In this document: positions 46,540 through 55,036 of the stretch, piece by piece
Layout of the letters: the number at the start of each line of letters is the position of its first letter
Numbering within the stretch: the stretch's first letter is position 1
From: Blastomonas sp. SL216
Lineage (GTDB): Bacteria; Pseudomonadota; Alphaproteobacteria; Sphingomonadales; Sphingomonadaceae
NCBI GenBank assembly: GCA_026625625.1
Contig: CP113055.1
Span: forward strand, 3,455,001 to 3,519,000
Reading direction: 5' to 3'
DNA: 64,000 nucleotides
The notes under the pieces: generated by a model
The model's input: only the letters and a program-made list of their open reading frames with translations
The model's database searches: none
What the model was told of the DNA's origin: nothing
Position numbers and translations under genes: made by a program

Positions 46540-48105
46540 ATGCCCGAAGATACGCTGATCCATCCCGGCCACCCGGCCGCCCTGTCGCCCGCCCAGTCGC
46601 CCGGGCTGCCGCCGCAGATTGCCGCGTCGATGGCCGGGGAAGCGCGGCTGCCGCGCAATATCGAGGCGGAGGCTGCGTTTCTGGGTGCGCTGCTGATCGA
46701 CAACCGCATCGCCGAGGAAGTCGGCGCGCGGCTGAAGGCGGAGCATTTCTTCGAAAGCGTCCACCAGCGCCTGTACACGCAGATCATGAAGCTGATCGAC
46801 AAGAACGTCACCGTCACCCCGGTGACGCTCAAGCCGTTCTTCGAGAATGACCCCGGCCTCGGCGAACTGGGCGGCATGCGCTATCTGGCGCGGCTGACCG
46901 GCGATGCCGCCGGCCTGATCGGCGCGCGCGACTTCGCCGACCAGATCTATAACCTCGCGCTGCTGCGCGAACTGATCCAGGTCGGCCGTTCGCTGGTCGA
47001 AAAGGCGATGGATACCAGCGAAGCGGTCGATCCGCTGGGCCAGATCGAGCTTGCCGAAGCGGCCTTGTACAATGTTGCGCAGGGCGAAGGCGATACCAGC
47101 GGCGCCGTGCAGTTCAACGTCGCCACCCGCACCGCGCTGTCGATGGTCGAAAAGGCGCTGAACAGCGGAGGCCATGTTTCGGGCGTCACCACAGGCCTCA
47201 CCGACCTCAACGCCAAGATCGGCGGTCTGCATCCGTCCGACCTGCTGATCCTCGCCGGACGTCCCGGCATGGGCAAGACCTCGCTCGCCACCAATATCGC
47301 CTTCAACGCGGCGGCGCGCTGGCGGCTCGACAAGGCGGCGGGCATCGCCGACGACAAGAATGTCGGTGCGAAGACCGCCTTTTTCAGCCTCGAAATGTCG
47401 GCGGACCAGCTGGCGACGCGTATTCTGGCCGAACAGTCGCGGATCAGTTCTGAAAAGCTGCGCATGGGGCAGATTGCGCGCAACGAGTTCCAGCGGCTGG
47501 TCGCAGCCTCGCAGGAACTGGAAGACCTGCCGCTGTTCATCGATGACACACCGGGCCTGACCATCGCCGCGCTGCGTGCCCGCGCCCGCCGCCTCAAGCG
47601 CAAGCACGATATCGGCTTCATCGTCGTCGACTATCTTCAGCTGCTGCAGGGCACGGGCCGCAACGAAGGCCGCGTCAACGAAATTTCGGAAATCAGCCGC
47701 GGCCTCAAGACGCTCGCCAAGGAGCTTCAACTGCCGGTGATGGCGCTGTCACAGCTCAGCCGTGCGGTCGAAAGCCGCGAGGACAAGCGCCCGCAGCTGT
47801 CCGACTTGCGCGAATCCGGATCGATCGAGCAGGACGCGGATATCGTGCTCTTCATCTATCGCGACGAATATTATCATCAGGCGCTGCAGCCCTCGGTGCC
47901 TGACGAGAACAGCACGCCCGAAGAGGCCGAAAAATACGGCATCTGGATGGAAAAACACCTCAAGGTGCAAGGCAAGGCCACCGTCGTCGTCGCCAAGCAG
48001 CGCCACGGTTCGACCGGCAACGTCCAGCTGCGCTTCGAAAGCGAATATACCAAGTTCAGCGACCTGGCCCGCGACGAATATATGGAAGGCGGGTTTGAGG
48101 AATAG
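46540..48105 (+). CDS. dnaB: Replicative DNA helicase
   Basis: 521 residues, RecA-type hexameric helicase of the replisome. N-terminal primase-binding domain (RNIEAEAAFLGALLID), a linker, then helicase motifs: Walker A GRPGMGKTS, FFSLEMS, Walker B FIVVDYLQLL, LSQLSRAVE and the C-terminal KQRHGSTG. The N-terminal 30 residues are Pro/Ala-rich. There is no intein. Confidence 0.97.
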   Translation: MPEDTLIHPGHPAALSPAQSPGLPPQIAASMAGEARLPRNIEAEAAFLGALLIDNRIAEEVGARLKAEHFFESVHQRLYTQIMKLIDKNVTVTPVTLKPFFENDPGLGELGGMRYLARLTGDAAGLIGARDFADQIYNLALLRELIQVGRSLVEKAMDTSEAVDPLGQIELAEAALYNVAQGEGDTSGAVQFNVATRTALSMVEKALNSGGHVSGVTTGLTDLNAKIGGLHPSDLLILAGRPGMGKTSLATNIAFNAAARWRLDKAAGIADDKNVGAKTAFFSLEMSADQLATRILAEQSRISSEKLRMGQIARNEFQRLVAASQELEDLPLFIDDTPGLTIAALRARARRLKRKHDIGFIVVDYLQLLQGTGRNEGRVNEISEISRGLKTLAKELQLPVMALSQLSRAVESREDKRPQLSDLRESGSIEQDADIVLFIYRDEYYHQALQPSVPDENSTPEEAEKYGIWMEKHLKVQGKATVVVAKQRHGSTGNVQLRFESEYTKFSDLARDEYMEGGFEE

Positions 48106-48116
48106 GCAGGGGCTGC

Positions 48117-48370
48117 ATGACGCGTATCGGCAAGTTGCGCAAAAATTACTGCGAGGCAGCGCACTCAGCTTCGGCGAATTTGAACGTCTCTTGATGGCTT
48201 ATGGTTTCGTGCTGGATCGCGTCAAAGGCAGTCACCATATTTACAAGCACCAAAGCATCGGAGACCGGATCAACGCTCAACCAGATGGCAAATCGGCCAA
48301 GCCCTATCAGGTGCGGCAGTTTCTTGTTATTGTCGAGGCCCACGGACTCCAGTTGGATGACAAGGCATGA
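48117..48370 (+). pseudogene. hicA: hicA toxin gene, apparently frameshifted
   Basis: HicA-like mRNA interferase. From 48146 the frame reads LLRGSALSFGEFERLL, then AYGFVLDRVKGSHHIYKH with the catalytic His in GSHHIY, and KPYQVRQFL. No ATG/GTG serves this frame until ATG 48194, which cuts off the first helix. An ATG at 48117 with GGCAGGGG before it encodes MTRIGKLRK in a different frame; one extra A in the A5 run at 48141-48145 would join them perfectly (KLRKKLLRGS). A one-base deletion, a sequencing error or slippage are the options. hicB overlaps its stop. Confidence 0.75.
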
Positions 48371-48594
48371 CGCCGCATTACCATATCAATCTGTTCTGGT
48401 CAGCTGAGGACGAAAGCTGGATCGCGGATGTGCCCGATCTGAAGCATTGCAGCGCGCATGGCGCCACGCCTGAACAGGCGGCCGCCGAAATTGCCATTGC
48501 CATCGAAGCCTTTGTCGAAAGCCTGGAAGCCGACGGGCTGCCCGTTCCGGAGCCGCGCTATCGCCCTGCCTATCAGAGCGTCAGAGCCGCCTAA
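48367..48594 (+). CDS. hicB: HicB-family antitoxin
   Basis: 75 residues. A degraded-RNase-H-like fold with ExDxSWIADVPDL (AEDESWIADVPDL), the hallmark of HicB, then AIEAFVESLEADG. No DNA-binding domain is present, so this is the short class. ATG overlaps the hicA stop (ATGA). Its stop overlaps that of the convergent ubiG. If hicA is dead, hicB is a leftover antitoxin. Confidence 0.87.
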   Translation: MTPHYHINLFWSAEDESWIADVPDLKHCSAHGATPEQAAAEIAIAIEAFVESLEADGLPVPEPRYRPAYQSVRAA

Positions 48595-49340
48595 CCGCGC
48601 ACCACCGTCATCAGATAATTGAGCGCCAGGTTGTCGCTGAGGTGCAGGCCCTTGATCGGGTCCCAGGCGATGCCGCGCGTGTCGATCACGGTGAGGCCCG
48701 CATCTGTCAGCAGCGCGGTCAGCTCGTCGGGGGTCAGGAACTTGTGCCAGTCGTGCGTGCCGCGCGGAACCTGGCCAAGCCGTTCAGCCGCCTCGACCAG
48801 CATGATGCGCGATAGCGGCGTGCGGTTGGGCGTGGAAAGCAGCATCAGCCCGCCAGGGGCCAGCGCCCGCTCCAGCGCGGCGACAAAGGCAGCGGGGTCG
48901 GTGACATGCTCGATCACCTCCATCGAGGTGACGAGGTCGAACGTCTCGCCTTCAAGCGTCTCGATATCAACATTGCGATAATCGACGGTCAGCCCGACCG
49001 CCTCTGCGTGTGCCTGCGCCGCCGCGACATTTTCCGCCGCCGCATCGAGCCCGGTGACGCGCGCGCCCAGCCGGGAGAGCGGTTCGGCGAGCAGACCTGC
49101 ACCGCAGCCGACATCGATCGCGGACCTGTCCGCCAGCGGCTTGCGCGCCGCGCCTGCCTCTGGCCAATGCCGGTCGATCGCATCGCGGATATAGGCGAGA
49201 CGCACCGGGTTCAGCCGGTGCAACATGGCCGATTCGCCCTTTGGATCCCACCACTCGGCTGCCAGCCGCCCGAAATGCGCTGCCTCTTTCGGGTCGATGG
49301 TGCCGCTACGTGTTTCGACAGTTCCGGTGCTTGCGTTCAT
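48591..49340 (-). CDS. ubiG: Ubiquinone biosynthesis O-methyltransferase
   Basis: 249 residues. Class I SAM methyltransferase with IDVGCGAGLLAEPL (motif I), VTGLDAA and SMEVIEHV. N-terminal FGRLAAEWWDPKGESAMLHRLNP region (two segments) and C-terminal DWHKFLTPDEL are typical of UbiG, which does both O-methylations of ubiquinone synthesis. It is divergent from lysC with a 70-base gap, a common alphaproteobacterial arrangement. Confidence 0.95.
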   Translation of the reverse strand: MNASTGTVETRSGTIDPKEAAHFGRLAAEWWDPKGESAMLHRLNPVRLAYIRDAIDRHWPEAGAARKPLADRSAIDVGCGAGLLAEPLSRLGARVTGLDAAAENVAAAQAHAEAVGLTVDYRNVDIETLEGETFDLVTSMEVIEHVTDPAAFVAALERALAPGGLMLLSTPNRTPLSRIMLVEAAERLGQVPRGTHDWHKFLTPDELTALLTDAGLTVIDTRGIAWDPIKGLHLSDNLALNYLMTVVRG

Positions 49341-49410
49341 GATGGGGCCTCTCTATGGCAGCGCCCGGTTATAGGGGCGAACTTCGCATAAGGGAAAGTA
49401 CGAACGGGCA

Positions 49411-50673
49411 ATGGCACGGATCGTCATGAAATTCGGCGGCACATCGATGGCCGGAACCGAGCGCATCCGCCGGGTGGCGCGCATCGTCAAGCGCCAGCAG
49501 GATGCGGGGCACGAGGTCGCGGTGGTCGTTTCCGCCATGGCGGGCGAGACCGACCGGCTGGTCAATTTCTGCCGCGAGGCGAACCCGCTGTACGATCCGG
49601 CGGAATATGACGTCGTCGTCGCCAGCGGTGAGCAGGTGACCAGCGGGCTTCTGGCGATTGCGCTGCAGGCGCTCGGTGCCAATGCGCGCAGCTGGCTTGG
49701 CTGGCAGCTGCCGATCCGCACGGTCGAAGCGCATGCCAAGGCGCGCGTCGAGAGCATCGATGCCGATGCCCTGATCGCCGAAATGCAGAAGGGCGTCATC
49801 GCCGTCATCCCCGGTTTCCAGGGTCTGAGCGACGATAACCGCATCACCACGCTGGGCCGGGGCGGTTCGGATACCTCGGCCGTGGCGGTGGCGGCGGCGG
49901 TCAAGGCCGATCGCTGCGACATCTATACCGATGTCGATGGCGTCTACACCACCGATCCGCGCATCGTTGCCAAGGCGCGCAAGCTTGCCAATGTGACCTA
50001 TGAGGAAATGCTCGAACTGGCGAGCGTCGGCGCCAAGGTGCTGCAGACCCGCTCGGTCGGTCTGGCGATGAAGGAGGGCGTGCGCGTGCAGGTGCTCTCC
50101 TCGTTCATCGACGATGATGCCCCTGCGGCGGACACGATCCCCGGAACGATGATCGTCAGCGACGAAGAACTGGAAGGAATGGACATGGAACGCCAGCTGA
50201 TTACCGGCATCGCGCATGACAAGAACGAAGCGAAGATCACGCTGACCCGCGTGCCCGACAAGCCGGGTGCGGTCGCCAATATCTTCGGCCCGCTCGCCGA
50301 AGCCGCGATCAATGTCGACATGATCATCCAGAATGTCGGCCGCGACAAGGGCGAGACTGACGTGACCTTCACCGTGCCCGCCGCAGACCTGGCGCGGTCG
50401 ATGGACCTGCTGGAAAACGCCAAGGAAGCCATCGGCTTCAACCGCATCATCCCCGACACCAATGTCGCCAAGATTTCGGTCGTCGGCGTGGGCATGAAGA
50501 GCCATGCGGGCGTCGCCTCCACCATGTTCCGCGCACTGGCCGATCGCGGGGTCAACATCCAGGCGATCTCGACCAGCGAGATCAAGGTCAGCGTGCTTAT
50601 CGAAGAGGACTATACCGAGCTCGCCGTGCGCGTGCTCCACACCGCCTACGGGCTGGACGCGGTCGAGGCTTGA
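49411..50673 (+). CDS. lysC: Aspartate kinase
   Basis: 420 residues. Kinase N-terminus KFGGTSMAG, GRGGSDTSAVA and the Asp-binding TDVDGVYTTDPR, then two ACT regulatory domains (about 265-335 and 345-415). It is the first step of Lys/Thr/Met synthesis and probably feedback-inhibited through the ACT domains. A nitronate monooxygenase gene begins 2 bases after its stop. Confidence 0.96.
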   Translation: MARIVMKFGGTSMAGTERIRRVARIVKRQQDAGHEVAVVVSAMAGETDRLVNFCREANPLYDPAEYDVVVASGEQVTSGLLAIALQALGANARSWLGWQLPIRTVEAHAKARVESIDADALIAEMQKGVIAVIPGFQGLSDDNRITTLGRGGSDTSAVAVAAAVKADRCDIYTDVDGVYTTDPRIVAKARKLANVTYEEMLELASVGAKVLQTRSVGLAMKEGVRVQVLSSFIDDDAPAADTIPGTMIVSDEELEGMDMERQLITGIAHDKNEAKITLTRVPDKPGAVANIFGPLAEAAINVDMIIQNVGRDKGETDVTFTVPAADLARSMDLLENAKEAIGFNRIIPDTNVAKISVVGVGMKSHAGVASTMFRALADRGVNIQAISTSEIKVSVLIEEDYTELAVRVLHTAYGLDAVEA

Positions 50674-50675
50674 GC

Positions 50676-51680
50676 ATGAACCACCCGCTCACCTCCGCAG
50701 CCATGGCGCGCGGTACGGCCTTTCTGGGCAGCGAGACCGCGATCCTGTGCGGAGCGATGAGCTGGGTGTCTGAGCGGAACCTGGTGTCCGCCATATCCAA
50801 TGCCGGCGGCTTTGGCGTGATCGCCTGCGGCGCGATGACGCCCGAATTGCTCGATACCGAGATCGCGGCGACCAAGGCACTCGCGACGAAACCCTTCGGC
50901 GTCAATCTCATCACCATGCACCCGCAGTTGATGGATCTGATCGCGGTCTGCGCGAAGCACCAGGTTGGCCATGTCGTGCTGGCTGGCGGCCTGCCGCCCA
51001 AGGGCAGCATCGAGGCGATCAAGGCCATGGACGCAAAGGTCGTGTGCTTTGCGCCCGCGCTCGCGCTGGCCAGGAAGTTCATCCGTTCGGGCGTCGATGC
51101 GCTGGTGATCGAGGGCATGGAGGCGGGCGGCCATATCGGCCCGGTATCCACCAGCGTGCTCGCGCAGGAAATCCTGCCCGAAGTTGCGCATGAAGTGCCG
51201 GTCTTCGTGGCCGGCGGCATCGGCCGGGGCAGTGCGATCGCCGCCTATCTCGAAATGGGTGCGGCGGGCGTTCAGCTCGGCACGCGCTTTGTCTGCGCGC
51301 ATGAATCGATCGCCCATCCGGCGTTCAAGAAGGCGTTCCTGCGCGGCAATGCCCGTGATGCGATTGCCAGTGTCCAGGTCGATCCGCGCCTGCCGGTGAT
51401 CCCGGTGCGCGCGCTCAAGAACAAGGGCACCGAGGAATTCACCGCCAAGCAGCGCGAAGTCGCAGCCCTGCTCGATTCAGGCGGGATCGACATGGGCGAG
51501 GCCCAGCTGCAGATCGAGCATTTCTGGGCTGGCGCGCTGCGCCGCGCGGTGATCGATGGCGACATCGAGAACGGCTCGCTGATGGCGGGCCAGTCGGTCG
51601 GCATGGTCACGCGCGAAGAAAGCGCCGCCGAGATCATCGCCACCTTGATGGACGAGACCGAAGCGGCGCTTGCACGCTAG
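50676..51680 (+). CDS. Nitronate monooxygenase
   Basis: 334 residues. FMN TIM-barrel of the NMO/2-nitropropane dioxygenase family: GAMSWVSERNLVSAISNAGGFG, catalytic-region IEGMEAGGHIG, VFVAGGIGRG and GAAGVQLGTRF. It oxidises toxic alkyl nitronates such as propionate 3-nitronate; some relatives are enoyl reductases (FabK). ATG 50676 is taken over TTG 50670. Coupling to lysC is probably incidental. Confidence 0.88.
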   Translation: MNHPLTSAAMARGTAFLGSETAILCGAMSWVSERNLVSAISNAGGFGVIACGAMTPELLDTEIAATKALATKPFGVNLITMHPQLMDLIAVCAKHQVGHVVLAGGLPPKGSIEAIKAMDAKVVCFAPALALARKFIRSGVDALVIEGMEAGGHIGPVSTSVLAQEILPEVAHEVPVFVAGGIGRGSAIAAYLEMGAAGVQLGTRFVCAHESIAHPAFKKAFLRGNARDAIASVQVDPRLPVIPVRALKNKGTEEFTAKQREVAALLDSGGIDMGEAQLQIEHFWAGALRRAVIDGDIENGSLMAGQSVGMVTREESAAEIIATLMDETEAALAR

Positions 51681-51697
51681 GCCAACGCGGGCCTGGT

Positions 51698-51943
51698 TCA
51701 GTTCTGCGGGGCTGCCGGGGCCGTATCGGTGCCAGCAGGTGCCAGCGCCGGATCGGACACCGCTTCTGCCGGATTGGGTTCGGGATTGTCGGGCGCGTTC
51801 GCAGCACCGGTAATCCAGATGATGCTGAGCGCTATGATCGCCAGGCCCAGCGATACCATCAGCACATAGCGCACGATGTTGCGCTTCTGACCTCCGCTCG
51901 CCTCTTGGCCGGTCATTTCGACCTCTTCTCCGTGTCGGATCAT
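51698..51943 (-). CDS. Small single-span membrane protein
   Basis: 81 residues. A short cytoplasmic part, one helix (YVLMVSLGLAIIALSIIWI), and an outer tail rich in Pro, Ala and Asp. No motif is recognised. ATG 51943 (AGGAAG before it) and ATG 51916 (AGAGG before it) are both acceptable. Confidence 0.6.
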   Translation of the reverse strand: MIRHGEEVEMTGQEASGGQKRNIVRYVLMVSLGLAIIALSIIWITGAANAPDNPEPNPAEAVSDPALAPAGTDTAPAAPQN

Positions 51944-52008
51944 GGCTCGCTTCCTTGTCTGCTGTACGTCCTGCGGCAGATTACGGAGCGTGGGGGCGAT
52001 GGTTCCCG

Positions 52009-52629
52009 TCAGGTTGTTGGCAGGTCAGTGGCCAGCAGGAACCAGATCGCGATTCCCGCCAGACCGATGGCCAGACCATGCCGGGTCCGCTCCATTCGCC
52101 CCGGCTGGCTGAGCAGCGGATGCATCTGCGCCGCCAGCATCACGATGGCGAGGTGCACTGCGGTGGCCACGAACACGCTGATCCCCGTCATCACCAGCCC
52201 ATCGGCCAGGGTCGCGCCCTGCTTCGGCAGGAAGCGCGGGACGATGGCGACGTAGAACAGCGCCGCCTTGGGGTTGAGGATATTGGTGATCAGCCCCCGG
52301 CTGAAATAGCGCAGGGTCGAATCGTCAAAGGCGCGCGTCTGCGCTGGCGAAGTCTCCGCCTCGCCCCGCCATGTCTCCCAGGCCAGGTACAGCATGTACA
52401 ACCCGCCCGCCCAGCGCAGCGCGTTCCAGATCATCGGGCTTGCCGCCACCAGCGCAGCGAGGCCGGCGGCCGCAGCGACGCCGATCAGCGCCAGGCCCAG
52501 CGCCACGCCCGCCAGCGCGGCCAGCCCCGCCTTGCGCCCCGCACCCAGCGTGAGCGCCGCCAGATAGGCCATATTGGGGCCGGGCGTCAGCTCGATCAGC
52601 AGCACGGTGGCAAGATAGCTTGTCAACAT
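52009..52629 (-). CDS. LysE/RhtB-family amino acid exporter
   Basis: 206 residues, about six membrane helices. N-terminal signature LLIELTPGPNMAYLA and the central ILNPKAALFYVAIVP are LysE/RhtB marks. It exports amino acids or related small molecules. ATG 52629 gives the usual N-terminus. The substrate is unknown. Confidence 0.9.
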   Translation of the reverse strand: MLTSYLATVLLIELTPGPNMAYLAALTLGAGRKAGLAALAGVALGLALIGVAAAAGLAALVAASPMIWNALRWAGGLYMLYLAWETWRGEAETSPAQTRAFDDSTLRYFSRGLITNILNPKAALFYVAIVPRFLPKQGATLADGLVMTGISVFVATAVHLAIVMLAAQMHPLLSQPGRMERTRHGLAIGLAGIAIWFLLATDLPTT

Positions 52630-52687
52630 CGCCCGGCAGCCTAGTCTAACGCTGAAGAAGCGCAATCAGCGCAGCGAGGAGAAGCGG

Positions 52688-53173
52688 ATGCTGAAACGCG
52701 AGGAAGAGCATGTCTTTGCCCAGGCCGTGGAGACCGTCGTCGCCAGCTGGACCGATGAGGCGTTTCTGGCCGCGATGATGGAGCGGCAGGGATCGCGCGA
52801 TGTGGTCGTCACGGTCGATCGGCCCGGGCCCGGCGAAATCCATGTCGCGATCACCCGCCAGGTTCCGGTCGATGCGCCCGCAATGATCCGCGCGGTGATC
52901 GGGTCGTGGCTCAACCTGACCCAGCGCGATGTCTGGACGCAAGCGGCCGATGGCAGCTGGAGCGCGGTGCGCGATGCCAAGCCCAAGGGTCTTTCGGCAG
53001 AAGGCCAGTGCCTGCTGGCGCTGACCCCGCGCGAGGACGGCACCACCCATTGTGCAGCCAGCGTGTCGGTGCAATCGCGCGCGCCGATGGTCGCCGCCAT
53101 GGTCGAGACATTGATGCTGGAAGACAGCACGCGCATGCTGCGGCAGGAATTTGCTGCTATCGACGCAGGATAA
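52688..53173 (+). CDS. DUF2505-like protein
   Basis: 161 residues with the look of a START/SRPBCC-type lipid-binding fold (DUF2505 group): FLAAMMERQGSRDVVV, WTQAADGSWS, and a C-terminal amphipathic helix. Cytoplasmic, no signal peptide. The function is not known. A GFA gene follows 21 bases later on the same strand. Confidence 0.6.
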   Translation: MLKREEEHVFAQAVETVVASWTDEAFLAAMMERQGSRDVVVTVDRPGPGEIHVAITRQVPVDAPAMIRAVIGSWLNLTQRDVWTQAADGSWSAVRDAKPKGLSAEGQCLLALTPREDGTTHCAASVSVQSRAPMVAAMVETLMLEDSTRMLRQEFAAIDAG

Positions 53174-53194
53174 CCGACAAAAGGGGAGAGAGGA

Positions 53195-53599
53195 ATGACG
53201 ACGACCGGAGGATGCCTGTGCGGGGCGGTTCGCTATGAGATCGAGGGCGATCCGCTGATGACTGCAGTGTGCCATTGCCGCAATTGCCAGAAACAGGCGG
53301 GCACCGCGATGTCGGTGCTGATCGGGGTCGCTGACGCGCAGCTCGCGATCACCGGCGAGCTCAAGACCTATGAGGACAAGGGCGAAAGCGGCGACCCGGT
53401 CTGGCGGCGTTTCTGCGGCAATTGCGGATCGCCGATCCTGTCTGATCTGCCCAGCCAGCAAGGGCTGCATTTCGTCAAGGCGGGTACGCTCGACGATGTG
53501 AGCGGGCTGGCCCCCAAGATGCACTTCTGGACGGTCAGCGCCCAGCCCTGGGTCCGCTATGCCGATGATGCGGTGAAGTTCGACAAGACGCCGGGGTGA
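53195..53599 (+). CDS. GFA/CENP-V-domain zinc protein
   Basis: 134 residues. Zinc-binding Cys motifs CLCGAVRYE, CHCRNCQ and FCGNCGSPI, the fold of glutathione-dependent formaldehyde-activating enzyme. Most family members have no proven function and glutathione adduct handling is only an inference. GGGGAGAGAGG precedes the ATG. Confidence 0.9.
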   Translation: MTTTGGCLCGAVRYEIEGDPLMTAVCHCRNCQKQAGTAMSVLIGVADAQLAITGELKTYEDKGESGDPVWRRFCGNCGSPILSDLPSQQGLHFVKAGTLDDVSGLAPKMHFWTVSAQPWVRYADDAVKFDKTPG

Positions 53600-53612
53600 T
53601 CCGGTCGACCGT

Positions 53613-54041
53613 TCAACCCGGCTCCCAGCCCGGTTCGGCCAGCACGAAGCCGCTGAACTCGAACCCCGGCGAGACCATGCAGCTGACCAGCGCCCAGCCC
53701 TGATCGGCGCGCGCCGCCTGCCAGTGGCGCGGCGGAATGACGACCTGTGCCGTTTCTCCACCCAGGATGTCCGCGCCCAGTCGGTGCCAGGAAACCGGCC
53801 CCGCATCGCCTGGCGCATGGCCCAGCGCGATCGGGTGACCTGCATGCCAGCACCAGATCTCGGTCGCATCGACGGTGTGCCAGTGTGATCGCTGGCCATT
53901 GTCGAGCAGGAAATAGATCAGCGTCTCGCTCGCCCGGCCATCGGGGCCTGCGCCGCCGCGCCAGGTTTCGCGATACCAGCCGCCCTCGGGATGCGGTGTC
54001 AGCCCCAGCGTCTCGATCAGCGCGCGCGCCTCGTCGCTCAT
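53613..54041 (-). CDS. DUF985 cupin protein
   Basis: 142 residues. Single cupin barrel with N-terminal PHPEGGWYRE(TWR), a hallmark of DUF985, then SHWHTVDATEIW and GHPIALG. Metal- or sugar-binding is possible (family contains HWH). It overlaps the SDR gene by 4 bases on the same strand. The function is unknown. Confidence 0.87.
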   Translation of the reverse strand: MSDEARALIETLGLTPHPEGGWYRETWRGGAGPDGRASETLIYFLLDNGQRSHWHTVDATEIWCWHAGHPIALGHAPGDAGPVSWHRLGADILGGETAQVVIPPRHWQAARADQGWALVSCMVSPGFEFSGFVLAEPGWEPG

Positions 54042-54862
54042 CCGGCCAGCTCCTCGTCGCGCTTTGCCGCCATCTGGCCACCCATCGCGGCGAGCGTCTC
54101 GAACAGCTTGAGCGGATCGTTCATCCGCAGCTTGGCGATCATGTCCTCAATTCCCTCGGCCACCAGGATTTCGGGTTCGCCCGCATCGATCGCCGCCAGG
54201 ATTCGCGCGGCGCACTCGGCCGGGTCCATGCCGTTGGCGATGGCGCTGTCGGTGCGTCCGAAGGCACTGCCATCGCCAGCCAGCGCATTGGCGGACACCG
54301 CCGTGCGGATCGATCCGGGCAGCACAGTGTGCACCTTCAGCCCGTAATGCGCCTCCGTCTCTGATCGCAGCGCGTCGAGATAGCCGATCAGCCCGTGCTT
54401 GGCGGCGCAATAGGCGGTACGCAGCGGTACGCCGGCGCGGCCCGCGACCGAAGAGATGCCGATGATCATCCCCGATTTGCGGGCGGTCATGTGCGGCAGC
54501 AGCAACTGCGTCAGCCAGATCGGTGCAAGCAGATCGACCGCGATGATGCGGTCATAGACCTCGAGCGCGCTGTCCACCGCGAGCGCGCGCTGGCTGATCC
54601 CGGCATTGTTGACCAGGCCATCGACATGGCCCTGCCATGCAATTGCCTGTTCGACGATGGCAGGCAGCGCGTCCTTGTCGGTGGTCTCGAAGGGCAGCAC
54701 CAGGCTTGCCGTCGGCAGCCGGTCGGCGACGGCCTGTAACGCATCGGTACGGCGGCCCGAAAGGATGATCGCAGCCCCTCGTGCAGCAAAGGCCTCTGCC
54801 AGCGCCTCGCCAATGCCCGATGATGCCCCGGTGATCCAGATGACCTTGCCCGAAAAATCCAT
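54038..54862 (-). CDS. Short-chain dehydrogenase/reductase
   Basis: 274 residues. Rossmann nucleotide loop GASSGIG (residues 11-17), NNAGIS, catalytic Ser in GISSVAGR and the YCAAK Tyr/Lys pair. RT after the loop suggests NADP preference. A long C-terminal helix (LRMNDPLKLFETL) may be a membrane contact. ATG 54862 is the natural start. The substrate is unknown. Confidence 0.9.
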   Translation of the reverse strand: MDFSGKVIWITGASSGIGEALAEAFAARGAAIILSGRRTDALQAVADRLPTASLVLPFETTDKDALPAIVEQAIAWQGHVDGLVNNAGISQRALAVDSALEVYDRIIAVDLLAPIWLTQLLLPHMTARKSGMIIGISSVAGRAGVPLRTAYCAAKHGLIGYLDALRSETEAHYGLKVHTVLPGSIRTAVSANALAGDGSAFGRTDSAIANGMDPAECAARILAAIDAGEPEILVAEGIEDMIAKLRMNDPLKLFETLAAMGGQMAAKRDEELAG

Positions 54863-55036
54863 GCGTCCTGCTCCTTGGTTGTTGGGTGTCATCAAAGAGC
54901 GGCAAGCGGCAAACCGCAAGCGGGAAAAGATCCCCCGCTATCGTCGGGCCGGATGCCGTCGCGGCCCTTGCCAAGGCCGTGTTGCAGCAGTAAGACGCCC
55001 ACCCGCTCCAGCTATAGTGCAGGACCCTACGGATTC

